From positions 70,820-108,356 of the forward strand of contig JALWKV010000152.1 of assembly GCA_027081275.1 (NCBI GenBank): a DNA stretch of 37,537 nt, read 5' to 3'. This document shows positions 1 to 9,705 of this stretch, piece after piece (positions within the stretch are counted from its first letter, which is position 1; each line of letters starts with the position of its first letter). The translations under genes and the position numbers were made by a program. The notes beneath the pieces were generated by a model, which made no database searches, was not told the DNA's origin, and saw only the letters and a list, made by a program, of their open reading frames with translations. Source of the stretch: Gammaproteobacteria bacterium. Lineage in GTDB: Bacteria > Pseudomonadota > Gammaproteobacteria > UWMA-0217.

Positions 1-508
1 TGCCGTCGAAGGCGATCATCACCCGTTTCGGCTCGGCGAACGCCGAGGAGGTAACGAGGATCGGCCGGTGCAGCGCGCGCACCGCGGATTCGAGTCGGCT
101 GCCGAGATGGTCGGCGAGATTTTCGTCATGCTTGCCGAGCACCCAGAGGCGCGCGTCGCTTTCCAGATCGAGCAGGGTTTCGATGAGGTTGCCGTGGCGC
201 TGCATCGTGACCGGATTGTCGACGCCGTCGTTGCGGACCCGCTCGCTGGCCGCCTCCAGCATCAGCCGGCCCTGTTCCAGCGCCAGGCGGGCGCGGCGCG
301 CGTCCAGCTCCGCCAGCTCGCTCAGCAGCGCTTCCTGACTGCCGAGGCCGATGTTGCCGGAGAGGTCGGGGTGGGCCGGGAACCGCTCCTTGTCGAGGGC
401 GTGGAGCAGCAGCAGCGGCGCGTCCATCCGCCGGCTCGCCCAGGCGGCATAGTCGCAGACGGCAGGAGTGATGGCGGTGCCGTCGATACAGGCGATGACC
501 TTGCTCAT
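1..508 (-). CDS. Universal stress protein (UspA family), 3' part cut by window edge
   Basis: The reading frame starts at the ATG at 508-506 and is open to base 1, giving about 169 residues without a stop, so the protein is partial. The N-terminus MSKVIACIDGT is the first beta strand of the UspA fold, with the conserved aspartate of the nucleotide site. A second strand begins around residue 163 (KRVMIAFDG), so this is probably a tandem two-domain Usp of about 280 residues. Usp proteins are cytoplasmic and many bind ATP; the role here is not shown by sequence. It lies downstream of a SulP transporter on the same strand. SulP-Usp pairing is common in proteobacteria and suggests co-expression, although a repeat separates them. 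Confidence 0.85.
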   Translation of the reverse strand, partial: MSKVIACIDGTAITPAVCDYAAWASRRMDAPLLLLHALDKERFPAHPDLSGNIGLGSQEALLSELAELDARRARLALEQGRLMLEAASERVRNDGVDNPVTMQRHGNLIETLLDLESDARLWVLGKHDENLADHLGSRLESAVRALHRPILVTSSAFAEPKRVMIAFDG

Positions 509-612
509 GGGAGTGACCTCTTTCAGATTCTGGTGTTGTAATACTCAGCGCCCCAGCCCGCTGCCGCGCGCCCATACATGAGGGTAACGGCGTCACCACG
601 AAGCACCGTTGT

Positions 613-680
613 TGAATTCCCCTCGGCCCCCCTTTGGAAAAGGGGAGGAAAGCCTCCCTGGCGAAGGGAGGTTTGGAGGG
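613..680. repeat. Hairpin-rich intergenic dispersed repeat
   Basis: Two back-to-back inverted repeats lie between sulP and the usp gene. The first pairs CCCCTTT with AAAGGGG around 629-645. The second is CCTCCCT (653-659) with AGGGAGG (665-671) around a 5-base loop. The C/G-block and A/T-core pattern is typical of dispersed palindromic units found many times in proteobacterial genomes. It could also attenuate transcription from sulP into usp. No coding signal is visible from 509 to 782. Confidence 0.55.
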
Positions 681-782
681 ATGAGTGCCTCGGCGTTGGA
701 GCCGGCAGCATGTCCTGTCACGTAGTCAGGGCATAAGTTACTTGGAAGCGTTAGGAAATTCGCCTGTAACTGCTCAGATTGC

Positions 783-2261
783 CTAGTGTTCCAGCAGCGT
801 GTCGGCGACATCCGGCTTGTCGTGGACGCCGAAGCGATCGACCATCGTCGCGCTGGCCGCGTTCAGGCCGATGACTCGAACCTCGGCCCCCTCCCGGCGG
901 AACTTGATGACGACCTTGTCGAGCGCCGCGACGGCGGTGATGTCCCAGAAGTGGGCGTGGGTCAGGTCGATGACGACATGGGTCAGCGCCTCTTTCAGAT
1001 CGAAGGCGGCGATGAACTTGTCGGCGGAGGCGAAGAAGACCTGCCCGTGCACCGCATAGGTCCGTTTCATGCCGTCGTCGGCAAGCGTCGAATCCACATA
1101 CATATAGTGACTGACGCGGTGGGCAAAGAACAGCGCGCTGAGGAGCACGCCGACGAAGACGCCGAAGGCGAGATTGTGGGTGGCGACGACAACGACGACG
1201 GTGGCGACCATGACGATGCTGGAGCTGCGCGGGTTGGTGCGCATCTTCAGGATCGAGCTCCAGCTGAAGGTGCCGATGGACACCATGATCATCACCGCCA
1301 CCAGCGCTGCCATCGGGATCTTCGAAACCCACTCGTCGAGGAACACCACCAGAATCAGCAGGAAGATGCCTGCCGTCAGCGTCGACAGGCGGGTGCGCCC
1401 GCCCGATTTCACGTTGATGATCGACTGGCCGATCATGGCGCAGCCGGCCATGCCGCCGATGAAGCCGGTGGCGATGTTGGCCATTCCCTGGCCCTTGCAT
1501 TCGCGGTTCTTGTCGCTCGGCGTGTCGGTGAGGTCGTCGATGATGGTGGCCGTCATCAGCGATTCGAGCAGGCCGACGACGGCCATAGACAATGAGTAGG
1601 GCAGGATGATCAGCAGCGTCTCGAGGTTGAGCGGCACCTCGGGCAGCAGAAAGCTCGGTAATGCGTCGGGCAGCTCGCCCAGATCGCCGACGGTGCGGAT
1701 ATCGAGATCCAGCAGCAGCGCGATGATGGTCAGGACGATGATGTTCACCAGCGGCGACGGCACCGCCCGGGTCAGCAGCGGGAAGAGGTAGATGATGCCG
1801 AGTCCGGCCGCGGTCATCGCATAGACGTGCCAACTCACATTGGTCAGCTCCGGCAGCTGCGCCATGAAGATCAGGATCGCCAGCGCGTTGACGAAGCCGG
1901 TCACGACCGATGACGAGACGAAGCGCATCAGCGATCCCAGCCGCAGATAGCCGGCGAGGATCTGGAACACGCCGGTCAGCACCGTCGCCGCCAGCAGGTA
2001 GTCCAGCCCGTGCTCCTTCACCAGCGTCACCATCAGCAGCGCCATGGCCGCCGTGGCGGCGGAGATCATCGCCGGTCGGCCGCCGCTGAAGGCGGTGATG
2101 ACGGCGATACTGAACGAGGCGTAGAGCCCCACCTTGGGATCGACGCCGGCGATGACCGAAAAGGCGATCGCCTCGGGAATCAGCGCCAGCGCCACCACGG
2201 TGCCGGCGAGGATGTCTCCACGGATGTTGGAGAACCAGTCGTGCCTGAGGGAAGTGATCAT
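783..2261 (-). CDS. SulP family inorganic anion transporter with C-terminal STAS domain
   Basis: This is a 492-residue inner-membrane protein. The N-terminal about 380 residues are strongly hydrophobic and contain the SulP signature region near residues 14-50 (RGDILAGTVVALALIPEAIA). The last about 110 residues form a cytoplasmic STAS domain, with a beta strand HVVIDLTHAHFWDITAV at the position that carries the regulatory loop in anti-sigma-antagonist-like domains. SulP proteins move sulfate, bicarbonate or related anions with proton or sodium coupling; the sequence does not tell which. The start at 2261 is the first ATG before the conserved N-terminus. It is followed on the same strand by a universal stress protein gene. 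Confidence 0.92.
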   Translation of the reverse strand: MITSLRHDWFSNIRGDILAGTVVALALIPEAIAFSVIAGVDPKVGLYASFSIAVITAFSGGRPAMISAATAAMALLMVTLVKEHGLDYLLAATVLTGVFQILAGYLRLGSLMRFVSSSVVTGFVNALAILIFMAQLPELTNVSWHVYAMTAAGLGIIYLFPLLTRAVPSPLVNIIVLTIIALLLDLDIRTVGDLGELPDALPSFLLPEVPLNLETLLIILPYSLSMAVVGLLESLMTATIIDDLTDTPSDKNRECKGQGMANIATGFIGGMAGCAMIGQSIINVKSGGRTRLSTLTAGIFLLILVVFLDEWVSKIPMAALVAVMIMVSIGTFSWSSILKMRTNPRSSSIVMVATVVVVVATHNLAFGVFVGVLLSALFFAHRVSHYMYVDSTLADDGMKRTYAVHGQVFFASADKFIAAFDLKEALTHVVIDLTHAHFWDITAVAALDKVVIKFRREGAEVRVIGLNAASATMVDRFGVHDKPDVADTLLEH

Positions 2262-2664
2262 GAGTGGAGTCCTGACGCCCCGGGGTGCCGTCCCTGTGTC
2301 GCCATCGCGATGGCCGGGCCGGGGCTGCGGTTGTCGGAGCGCCCGCCGGTCGGACGGTGGGCGCGCGGGGCGCGGATTCTAGTGGATGGCCCTTTGCCGG
2401 GGCAACAGAAGATTGCGGCGCGGGCAGTGAAACACCTTTGTTCACATTCGTTTGTCTGCGTGATTTGAACTTGCGCACGCAATTCCGGTCTGAAGTGGGC
2501 ATAGAGGCGGCGTCTGAAAACGACCGCCCGTCAGTCACTTGCTCGCCTCGTAGGACAAAACGGGCGGATCGGTACGCCCGGGCTGTCGCGCATCGTTGCA
2601 GCCATCGGTAGCGCTGCGGGCGGTGGCCTTTTCCACATGCCACAAGAGGGATCCGATCATCATC
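2262..2664. other. Divergent intergenic region between sulP and the exopolysaccharide operon
   Basis: About 400 bases separate two divergent transcription units, so promoters for both should lie here. The part around 2425-2500 is less GC-rich than its surroundings and is the likeliest promoter zone. I found no convincing sigma-70 pair, riboswitch or small gene. Open frames crossing it lack coding character. Confidence 0.4.
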
Positions 2665-4917
2665 ATGAATTCTCCCGACGAGAGCATTCGACAGGTCCGG
2701 CTCGGGGCGCCCGCTCGTGGCGGAGATGCTGCGGGCGTTTCCGCCATCCCTCCCAGCAGTGATGCCCGGCTCTATCTCGAGCTGATCCGGCGGCATACCC
2801 TGTCGCTGCTTGCCACGGCGCTGGTGGCGCTGGCGCTGGTGGGATTCTGGCTGCTTGGCGCCGATCGCCTCTACGAGAGCACCGCGCTGCTGCGGATCGA
2901 TGACGAAAAGGGCTTCATGGACAAGTTGCTGGAGAAGGAGCGGGAGGCCTTTTCGACTGCGCCGCTGGCCAAGGAGGAGGCCAAGGTGCTGCGTTCACGT
3001 ACCGTGCTTGGCGCGGCCGTCGACGCCATGGGCATGGCGATCGAGACGGAGCCTCGCTACCTGCCGGGCCTGGGGAAGATACTGAGCCACTACCCGTGGG
3101 CGGTGAGGTGGATTCGGGAGTGGTTTCCCGACAGCGGCTATGCCTGGGGCGGTGAGGCGGTGCAGGTGCCCTTTCTCGAACTGCCGCCGACTCTCTATGG
3201 CGAACCGCTGAGCCTGGTCGTAACCGCCCCGGGTCGCTACCGCCTCGAATATCGCGACCGGATGCTGGTGCGGAACGGCAAGGTGGGTGAATTCGCCGCT
3301 GTCGATGCAGGCCCGGAAGCGGGTGGAAGCGGCTATTCGATTCTGGTGGAGAAAATTATCGCCACGCCGGGCACGCGCTTTCTGGTGACGCGTCATTCAC
3401 GCGAGTCACGCATCGATGCGTTGCGTCGCGCGTTGACGATCAATGCGCGGGACACCGGCACGAGGGTGCTCGAACTGGCGTTGAAGGGCAGGGATCCGGA
3501 GCGGGTGGCGCAGACGCTGAATGAGATCATCGACGCCTATCGTCGCCTGCGCCTGTCCTGGTCTTCCGGCGAGACGCGTCAGGAGCTGGCCTTTCTCGAG
3601 GCGCGGCTGCCCGCCGCCAGGGCCAGGCTGAAGGAGGCCGAGGATGCGCTGGCGGAGTACCGCAAGACGCACCGCTCGCTGGACGTGACGGCCGAATCCC
3701 GTCAGGCGATCGAGCGCTCCGCCATGATCGAGGTGAAGCTGCGGGAACTGAAGATGCGCCGCGACCTGCTCTCCCGGCAATATACCCCGCTCTATCCCGA
3801 GATCGAGAAGCTGGATGCCGAAATCGCCTCGACCGCGGCGCTGCTGGCGCAGACCCGCGGCAAGATGCGGGAGATGCCGGCGGTGGGCAAGGATCTGGCG
3901 CGGCTGGAGCGCGACGTGGAGCTGCACAGCAAGCTCTACAGCTCGCTGGAGCAGCGTTACGAGAAGCTGCGGGTGGCCGAGGCCAGCTCGCTCGGCAGCG
4001 TTCAGATCATCGATCACGCCGTGGTTCCCGACAAGCCGGTCTGGCCGCGACCGGCGGTGCTGATTCCGCTGGCGGTGCTCGGGGCGCTGTTCCTGCATCT
4101 GGCCTGGCTGTTCGTTCGCGCCGCCTTCTCCAATCGCGTCCAGGATGCCGAGACCGTCGAGCGGGTCTCCGGCGTGCCGGTCTACGTCGATGTCCCCTTC
4201 AGCGAGAAACAGAAGCGCCACCTGCTCGCGCCGCGCAATCTGCTGCCCGGAGCGAGCCGTCAGACCAGGGTGCTGGCCATCGACCACCCCGACGATTTCA
4301 CCGTGGAGACGCTGCGGGGCTTGCGCGCCATGCTGAGCAGCGTGCTGTCGCGAAGCGGGATGTTGATGGTATGCGGGCCGTTGCCGCGAATGGGCAAGTC
4401 CTTCATCAGCGCCAACCTCGCCGTGCTGCTGGCCGAGACGGGGGAGCGCGTGCTGCTGGTCGATGCCGATTTCCTGCGCGGCAAGCTGCACCGTGATTTC
4501 GATATTCCCAATGACGCCGGGCTGTCGCTGCTGGCCCGTGATCAGGTCCGGCCCGAGGAGGCGATCGTCGAGACCGCCATCGACGGTCTCGACGTGATGC
4601 CGCGGGGCCCCGGCGATCCGCCGAACGATCAGGCCCTGGAACGCGCCCTGCGTCAGCTCGCCGGCCTGCTCGGCGAACGCTATGACCACATCATCGTCGA
4701 TGCGCCGCCGGTGCTCAGTCTCTCGACCTCGGCCATCATCGGCCGGGTCGCCGGCGCCAGCATCATGGTGGTGCGCAGCGACGAGGTCACCGTCGATGAA
4801 ATGAAGGCCGCGGTCAAGCGCTTGCGGCTGGCCGGTGTCGACATCGACGGATGCCTGCTCAACAACACCAGCGCCGCGAGCGTTCGCCAGAGCTACCGCT
4901 ATGGCTACGCCGGCTGA
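2665..4917 (+). CDS. Wzc-like polysaccharide co-polymerase / BY-type tyrosine autokinase
   Basis: This 750-residue inner-membrane protein is predicted to control chain length and export of the exopolysaccharide. It has a membrane segment near residues 40-62, a long periplasmic Wzz-type region with coiled coil near residues 300-440, a second membrane segment near 455-480, and a C-terminal cytoplasmic kinase domain. The Walker A motif GPLPRMGKS spans residues 572-579 or so (K578) and Walker A'/B VLLVDADF starts near 596. The C-terminal tail SYRYGYAG has only three tyrosines, a short version of the usual cluster. The ATG at 2665 is preferred over an upstream in-frame start at 2596, because the added residues look non-coding. 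First gene of the operon. No Wza-type outer-membrane exporter is encoded nearby. Confidence 0.88.
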   Translation: MNSPDESIRQVRLGAPARGGDAAGVSAIPPSSDARLYLELIRRHTLSLLATALVALALVGFWLLGADRLYESTALLRIDDEKGFMDKLLEKEREAFSTAPLAKEEAKVLRSRTVLGAAVDAMGMAIETEPRYLPGLGKILSHYPWAVRWIREWFPDSGYAWGGEAVQVPFLELPPTLYGEPLSLVVTAPGRYRLEYRDRMLVRNGKVGEFAAVDAGPEAGGSGYSILVEKIIATPGTRFLVTRHSRESRIDALRRALTINARDTGTRVLELALKGRDPERVAQTLNEIIDAYRRLRLSWSSGETRQELAFLEARLPAARARLKEAEDALAEYRKTHRSLDVTAESRQAIERSAMIEVKLRELKMRRDLLSRQYTPLYPEIEKLDAEIASTAALLAQTRGKMREMPAVGKDLARLERDVELHSKLYSSLEQRYEKLRVAEASSLGSVQIIDHAVVPDKPVWPRPAVLIPLAVLGALFLHLAWLFVRAAFSNRVQDAETVERVSGVPVYVDVPFSEKQKRHLLAPRNLLPGASRQTRVLAIDHPDDFTVETLRGLRAMLSSVLSRSGMLMVCGPLPRMGKSFISANLAVLLAETGERVLLVDADFLRGKLHRDFDIPNDAGLSLLARDQVRPEEAIVETAIDGLDVMPRGPGDPPNDQALERALRQLAGLLGERYDHIIVDAPPVLSLSTSAIIGRVAGASIMVVRSDEVTVDEMKAAVKRLRLAGVDIDGCLLNNTSAASVRQSYRYGYAG

Positions 4918-4956
4918 GGCCGATGGCGCGATCACAACAGAACCAAGAGGAGAATC

Positions 4957-5943
4957 ATGTCCATTTCCACCAACAAGCGAATCCTGGTTACCGGAGGCGC
5001 CGGTTTTCTGGGCTCGCACATCTGCGAAACGCTGCTGGAGCAGAAGCACGAGGTGCTCTGTGTCGACAATTTCTTTACCGGCGCGAAGGAGAACATCCGT
5101 CACCTGCTCGACAATCCCTATTTCGAGGTGATGCGCCACGATGTCAACTTTCCGCTCTATGTGGAGGTGGACGAGATCTACAACATGGCCTGTCCGGCCT
5201 CGCCGATCCACTATCAGCACGATCCGGTGCAGACGACCAAGACCAGCGTCGTCGGCGCGATCAACATGCTGGGGCTGGCGAAGCGGGTCGGCGCGCGGAT
5301 ATTCCAGGCCTCGACCAGCGAAGTCTACGGCGATCCGATGGTGCATCCGCAGACCGAGGACTACTGGGGGCACGTCAATCCGACCGGGCCGCGCGCCTGC
5401 TATGACGAGGGCAAGCGCTGCGCCGAGACGCTCTTCTTCGATTATCACCGCCGTCACGGCGTGAGAGTGAAGGTGGGCCGCTTCTTCAACACCTACGGCC
5501 CCCGCATGCACCCCGACGATGGTCGCGTCGTCTCCAACTTCATCATCCAGGCGCTCAACGACGAGCCGATCACCGTCTATGGCGACGGCAGCCAGACGCG
5601 CTCGTTCTGCTTCGTCGACGACATGGTCGATCTGGTCATGCGCGTCATGGATACCGACGACGATTTCATCGGCCCGGTCAACATGGGCAATCCGAACGAG
5701 ATTACCGTGGGCGAGCTGGCCGAGACGGTCATCCGCCTGACCGGCTCGAAGTCGAGAATAGACTACCTGCCGTTGCCGGCCGACGATCCGCGCCAGCGCC
5801 AGCCGGATATCAGCAGGGCGCGGGAGCTGACCGGCTGGGAGCCGACGACATCGCTGGAGGAAGGGCTGAGTCGGACGATCGACTATTTCCGCAAGCTGGT
5901 GAACGGGTCGCGGCCGATGCGCAAGCTGGCGGCGATTGCATGA
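4957..5943 (+). CDS. UDP-glucuronate decarboxylase (UDP-xylose synthase)
   Basis: This 328-residue cytoplasmic short-chain dehydrogenase/reductase-type enzyme converts UDP-glucuronate to UDP-xylose with bound NAD. The dinucleotide motif GGAGFLG is at residues 13-19 and the catalytic YxxxK is Y149-x3-K153. The stretch [11 protein letters not shown] and the C-terminal [10 protein letters not shown] pattern are characteristic of bacterial UXS rather than of other nucleotide-sugar epimerases. Length is normal for the family. It lies 39 bases after the Wzc-like gene, with the ribosome-binding site AAGAGGAGA just before the ATG. Its presence suggests xylose, or a xylose-derived sugar, in the polysaccharide made by this operon (inference). 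Confidence 0.9.
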   Translation: MSISTNKRILVTGGAGFLGSHICETLLEQKHEVLCVDNFFTGAKENIRHLLDNPYFEVMRHDVNFPLYVEVDEIYNMACPASPIHYQHDPVQTTKTSVVGAINMLGLAKRVGARIFQASTSEVYGDPMVHPQTEDYWGHVNPTGPRACYDEGKRCAETLFFDYHRRHGVRVKVGRFFNTYGPRMHPDDGRVVSNFIIQALNDEPITVYGDGSQTRSFCFVDDMVDLVMRVMDTDDDFIGPVNMGNPNEITVGELAETVIRLTGSKSRIDYLPLPADDPRQRQPDISRARELTGWEPTTSLEEGLSRTIDYFRKLVNGSRPMRKLAAIA

Positions 5944-5967
5944 GCAGCGCCAGAGGATGAACCGCTT

Positions 5968-5990
5968 CCCTCTCCCCGGTGGGGCGAGGG
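5968..5990. repeat. Short GC-rich hairpin between uxs and the initiating transferase gene
   Basis: CCCTCTCCCC and GGGGCGAGGG pair with one mismatch around a 3-base loop. It lies in the 79-base gap of an otherwise compact operon. It resembles the C/G blocks of the repeat at 613-680 and may be a related palindromic unit. No T-tract follows, so a terminator is unlikely. Confidence 0.4.
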
Positions 5991-6022
5991 CTGTTTGTTG
6001 CCTCCCTTTCGGGAAGAGAAAG

Positions 6023-7537
6023 ATGAATGACTCGGTAGACGTGATCAGAACAGCCGCGACGAAGCTTGTCGAGCGCAAGCGGCTTCCGGCAGACCATTCC
6101 CTTCCGAAAGCGGCCTGGTTCCATCGGATAGTAACGGCCAGTGTTGCGGCAGGGGGGCAGTTTGCGCTGGACATCGCGGCAATCATGGTAGCGGTCGTCG
6201 TCACCGACCACTACCTCGGGCTGTCACCGAGCAACAGCGTCCTGATCCTCGGGCTGCTGGCCTATGCGGGCGTCTCTCTGATGGCGCTGCGTCATCTTGG
6301 CTTGTATCAGATCGAAGCGTTGTCGCGGGGGCCGCTTTCCACTCCCCGTTTTCTGCTGTTCGCGCTGATCGATCTGGCGGTGATTGCGGCAGTGCTGTTG
6401 CTGGCGTTGGCCGAGGCATCGCCCTCGCTGGCGTGGTTCGCGCTGGTCATGGCGATTTCGCTCGGGGGCATTCTGGCCGGCAGGATGCTGTGGACGCTGC
6501 TGCTGCGCATCGGGCTGCGCCAAGGCCTGCTGGGCGAGAATGTCGTTGTCGTCGGCGGTGGCGGCGCGGCTGAGAAATTCATCCGCAGCGTCCAGTCCCG
6601 CGCGCCATACTCGTGGTGGCGCGTGGTCGGTCTTGTCGACGACCGTGAATCATCGCGCATCGAAGCGGTGACAGACGTGCCGCTGCTCGGGACGACCGGC
6701 GATATCGCCGAGCTCGCGCGGCGGGGCGCGATTCAGCACGTCGTCATCGCGCTGCCCAGCCATGCTCCGGCGCGATTCGACGGGCTGCGACGTCAACTGG
6801 CCGCGCTGCCTGTCGCAGTGTCGCTGACCTGGGAGTGGGAGCCGCCGCCGCTCGAGGGCAGCGCCTTCGATACCTTTCGCGAGGAGATCGTCTGGAGCCG
6901 CTATGAAGCGCCGCTGCATCGGCTCAACAATCTGCCCTCGTTCGGCTGGGGAGCGATAGTCAAATGGGTCGAGGACAAGTTGCTGGCGACAGTGGCGCTG
7001 CTGCTGCTGAGTCCGTTGATGGCCACCATCGCGGTGTTGATCCGGCTCGACAGCCCCGGGCCGGTGCTGTTCCGGCAGAAGCGCTACGGCTTCAATCAGG
7101 AAGCCATCATGGTCTACAAGTTCCGCACCATGTATCACGAGGAATCCGGCGGCCGGTTTCGTCAGGCGACGAAAAACGACAGCCGGATCACGCCGCTCGG
7201 CAGGTTTCTGCGCAAGACCAGTCTCGACGAGTTGCCGCAGCTCTTGAACGTTATCGGGGGGTGCATGTCGCTGGTGGGGCCGCGACCCCACCCGGTCGAA
7301 CTCGATGACCATTTCAGAGAAGTGATCGCCGGGCTGGAAGGGCGGCACCGGGTCAAGCCGGGCATCACCGGCTGGGCGCAGATCAACGGATTCCGGGGCG
7401 AGACCGACACGAGGGAGAAAATGGAGGCGCGGATCGCCTATGACGTCTACTACATTGAAAACTGGAGTCTCTGGTTCGATCTGAAGATTCTGCTGAAAAC
7501 CGCCATTGGGGGGTGGTCGAGTGAAAATGCCTATTGA
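6023..7537 (+). CDS. Undecaprenyl-phosphate sugar phosphotransferase, WcaJ-like
   Basis: This 504-residue polytopic membrane enzyme is predicted to start repeat-unit assembly by moving a hexose-1-phosphate, usually glucose, from UDP-sugar onto undecaprenyl phosphate. Four hydrophobic segments fill residues about 40-165, followed by a Rossmann-like CoA-binding-type domain (VVVVGGGGAAEKF) and then the C-terminal catalytic bacterial sugar-transferase domain. That domain shows RLDSPGPVLFRQKRYGF, YKFRTM and KPGITGWAQ, all core motifs of the polyprenyl-phosphate hexose-phosphotransferase family. The ATG at 6023 follows GGGAAGAGAAAG, a good ribosome-binding site, and is preferred to the in-frame ATG at 5936, which overlaps uxs. 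The last codons overlap the next gene. Confidence 0.9.
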   Translation: MNDSVDVIRTAATKLVERKRLPADHSLPKAAWFHRIVTASVAAGGQFALDIAAIMVAVVVTDHYLGLSPSNSVLILGLLAYAGVSLMALRHLGLYQIEALSRGPLSTPRFLLFALIDLAVIAAVLLLALAEASPSLAWFALVMAISLGGILAGRMLWTLLLRIGLRQGLLGENVVVVGGGGAAEKFIRSVQSRAPYSWWRVVGLVDDRESSRIEAVTDVPLLGTTGDIAELARRGAIQHVVIALPSHAPARFDGLRRQLAALPVAVSLTWEWEPPPLEGSAFDTFREEIVWSRYEAPLHRLNNLPSFGWGAIVKWVEDKLLATVALLLLSPLMATIAVLIRLDSPGPVLFRQKRYGFNQEAIMVYKFRTMYHEESGGRFRQATKNDSRITPLGRFLRKTSLDELPQLLNVIGGCMSLVGPRPHPVELDDHFREVIAGLEGRHRVKPGITGWAQINGFRGETDTREKMEARIAYDVYYIENWSLWFDLKILLKTAIGGWSSENAY

Positions 7538-8390
7538 AGAAGTTTCCTCTCAGATCCCGACGCAGCGAGAGTGCGCCCCGTCGGCACGGCGACATTGCCT
7601 TCAGATGCCGGAGGATAACTGGATCGCGCAGTATGTGAAGACCTGCCGCCTGCTCGGTTTTCGCGTCAATCCCGGCACCGTGGACGACTATGTGGCTCTG
7701 GTGGCCGCGTCGATTCGCGACCGAGTATGCTGCTCGGTCTTTTTGCACAACCTCCACTCATTGCATGAGTACTTTCGCAGTCCTTCGTTGCGGGAGTGTT
7801 TCCGCCAGCCGCTGGCGCTGGTCGACGGCATGCCGATCATCTGGCTGCTGCAACTGACCGGCCACGATGTCGATCGTTCACACCGACTGACCTATGTCGA
7901 TTTCATCTGGCCATTGCTGACGCGCGCGCGCGACGAAGGCTGGCGGGTATTCGTCGTCGGCCAGCCGCCGGAAACGCTGGACGCGGCGCTGGAGGTGATC
8001 CGCCGACGCTGCCCCGGCATCCAGATCCGCGGTCGCGACGGCTTTTTCGACAAGACCGCCGGCAGCGAGGAAAGCCTCGCGGTTGTCGACGAGATCAATC
8101 GCCACGAAACCGACCTGCTGCTGGTGGGAATGGGCACGCCGATTCAGGAGCAGTGGGTGCATGATCATGCCGAGTCGATCGAGGCGCCGGCGATTCTCAC
8201 GTCGGGCGCCTGCATGGAATATGTCGCCGGCGCCGTGAAAACGCCGCCGCGGTGGATGGGGCGCTGCGGTCTGGAGTGGAGTTACCGGCTGCTGGAGAAT
8301 CCTCGCCGGTTTGCCTATCGCTATCTGGTCGAGCCATGGGTGCTGGCGCTGTTTCTGATGCGGAACCTGCTGGCCGGTTCGCGCTCATGA
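7527..8390 (+). CDS. WecG/TagA/CpsF family glycosyltransferase (GT26)
   Basis: This protein of about 287 residues is predicted to add the second sugar to the lipid-linked intermediate, as WecG adds ManNAcA and TagA adds ManNAc; the donor here is unknown. Recognisable features are DGMPIIWLL, the region RLTYVDFIWPLL, the strand GWRVFVVGQPPETLDAA, GMGTPIQEQW and the C-terminal RWMGRCGLEWSYRLLENPRR. The usual GxP(K/R)QE motif appears as GTPIQEQW. The start overlaps the end of the preceding gene by 11 bases. A GTG at 7521 is an alternative start. An N-terminal extension of about 35 residues before the conserved core is unremarkable. Probably a peripheral membrane protein on the cytoplasmic face. 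Confidence 0.87.
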   Translation: MPIEEVSSQIPTQRECAPSARRHCLQMPEDNWIAQYVKTCRLLGFRVNPGTVDDYVALVAASIRDRVCCSVFLHNLHSLHEYFRSPSLRECFRQPLALVDGMPIIWLLQLTGHDVDRSHRLTYVDFIWPLLTRARDEGWRVFVVGQPPETLDAALEVIRRRCPGIQIRGRDGFFDKTAGSEESLAVVDEINRHETDLLLVGMGTPIQEQWVHDHAESIEAPAILTSGACMEYVAGAVKTPPRWMGRCGLEWSYRLLENPRRFAYRYLVEPWVLALFLMRNLLAGSRS

Positions 8391-8403
8391 TGGGCGCTTG
8401 CGA

Positions 8404-9705
8404 ATGAGCGGGGCGCAGCATCGGGCGCTGGCGCAGGGGATGATTGCGCCAGCGCGGGCGCAGGCGGGCAAGGTCGTTCTCAAATATGCCATGGCGCTGT
8501 TTGGCCAGGCTGCGCTGAGCCTGTTTCACTTTGGCCTCAACGTGGTGCTGGTGCGTCGTTTCGAGCCCCACGACTACGGTGTCTTCGCGTTGGCGTTCGT
8601 GGCCGCCATGATGGGGGGGGCGCTGACCAATGCGCTGGCCGGGACGCCGGTATCGGTCTATACGCCGGGCTTGTCACGGCGCGCGCCCCGGCTCTATCTG
8701 GAAACGCTGCTGTCGACAGTCAATGTGGCGCTGGTCGGCGGCGTGCTGCTGATCACGCTGCTGACCACGCTAGCCATGCATTTCCCGGCGCGGACGATGT
8801 TTGCCTTCAGCGCCTTCGTCGCGCTCTACAGCGCGCGCCAGTATTCGCGCAGCTTCGGCTTTGCCCGACGCGTGCCTCATGTGGTGTTGTCCGGCGACCT
8901 TGCCTATATCGCTGTATCGCTGCTGCTGGTGGCAATGGCCGGGTGGAGCGGCGCCAGTCTGGACCTGACGCTGGTGCTCGGCGCGCTGGCGCTCGGCAAC
9001 CTGGTAGCCATCGGGCTCGAACTCCGGCTGTTGACCGGTGGTCGCCTCCGTCTGCTCGGCTGGCGTTCGCTGCGGCGCTATGGCGATATCTGGCGGCAGT
9101 CGCGCTGGGCGCTCATCGGTGCGGTGACGACGCTGATCGCTTCTCAAGCGCACAGTTTCATCGTTTCGGTGGTGTCCGGCCCCGCCGCCTATGCGCCGCT
9201 GGCGGCGGGATTCGTGCTTTTCGGCCCGGTAAGAATCGGGCTGCAGTCGTGGCTGAGCGTCATGCGGCCCGAACTGTCGATCGCCGTTGCCAGACGTGAC
9301 AGATCGTTGTTGCAGCGGATCCAGAAAACCTCGACCGTCATCATGGTCGCGGGGATGGCACTGTTCGGCGCCGCCCTCTACCTGTTCTGGGGCCCGATCG
9401 ATGCATTTCTCTATGCCAGCCGTTACAGCGATGCGCCGATGGGCTGGATCGTTGCCGGGTGGTGTGCGGTCACGCTGTTCACGACGCTGGTTGCCACGCC
9501 GAGCGGCGTGTTGCAGTCCTGCAAGGCGTTCCGCGTGCTGGCGATGGGAACGGTCTACGGCGCGATGCTGAGTCTGCTGGCCGTGGCCGCGCTGGTACTG
9601 GCGCTCGGACCGCTCTATTCCCTGCTCGGCATTCTGCTGGCCGAGGCATTTCTTGCCGGATACCTCGCGCTCGCCGTCAATCGGGAGGTTGCCGGAAGAT
9701 GGTGA
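8404..9705 (+). CDS. Wzx-like polysaccharide flippase / MOP-superfamily exporter
   Basis: This is a 433-residue integral membrane protein with about 12 hydrophobic segments. The N-terminal FGQAALSLFHFGLNVVLVRR followed by FEPHDYGVFALAF matches the entry region of MOP-superfamily flippases, which move undecaprenyl-pyrophosphate-linked repeat units to the periplasmic face. It lies 13 bases after the WecG-like gene. The ATG at 8404 is preferred to a TTG two codons earlier. The stop codon overlaps the start of the next gene, so translational coupling is likely. Similar fold families transport other lipids or drugs, but the position in the operon favours Wzx function. Confidence 0.82.
   Translation: MSGAQHRALAQGMIAPARAQAGKVVLKYAMALFGQAALSLFHFGLNVVLVRRFEPHDYGVFALAFVAAMMGGALTNALAGTPVSVYTPGLSRRAPRLYLETLLSTVNVALVGGVLLITLLTTLAMHFPARTMFAFSAFVALYSARQYSRSFGFARRVPHVVLSGDLAYIAVSLLLVAMAGWSGASLDLTLVLGALALGNLVAIGLELRLLTGGRLRLLGWRSLRRYGDIWRQSRWALIGAVTTLIASQAHSFIVSVVSGPAAYAPLAAGFVLFGPVRIGLQSWLSVMRPELSIAVARRDRSLLQRIQKTSTVIMVAGMALFGAALYLFWGPIDAFLYASRYSDAPMGWIVAGWCAVTLFTTLVATPSGVLQSCKAFRVLAMGTVYGAMLSLLAVAALVLALGPLYSLLGILLAEAFLAGYLALAVNREVAGRW

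Noticed and set aside
751-2796. 681-residue minus-strand frame over sulP
   Set aside because: Overlaps the SulP gene in another frame and runs through the intergenic region; composition is non-protein-like.
3406-6204. 932-residue open frame on the minus strand under the Wzc and uxs genes
   Set aside because: Antisense shadow caused by high GC; its translation is Arg/His/Gln-rich without family motifs, while the plus strand encodes two clear enzymes.
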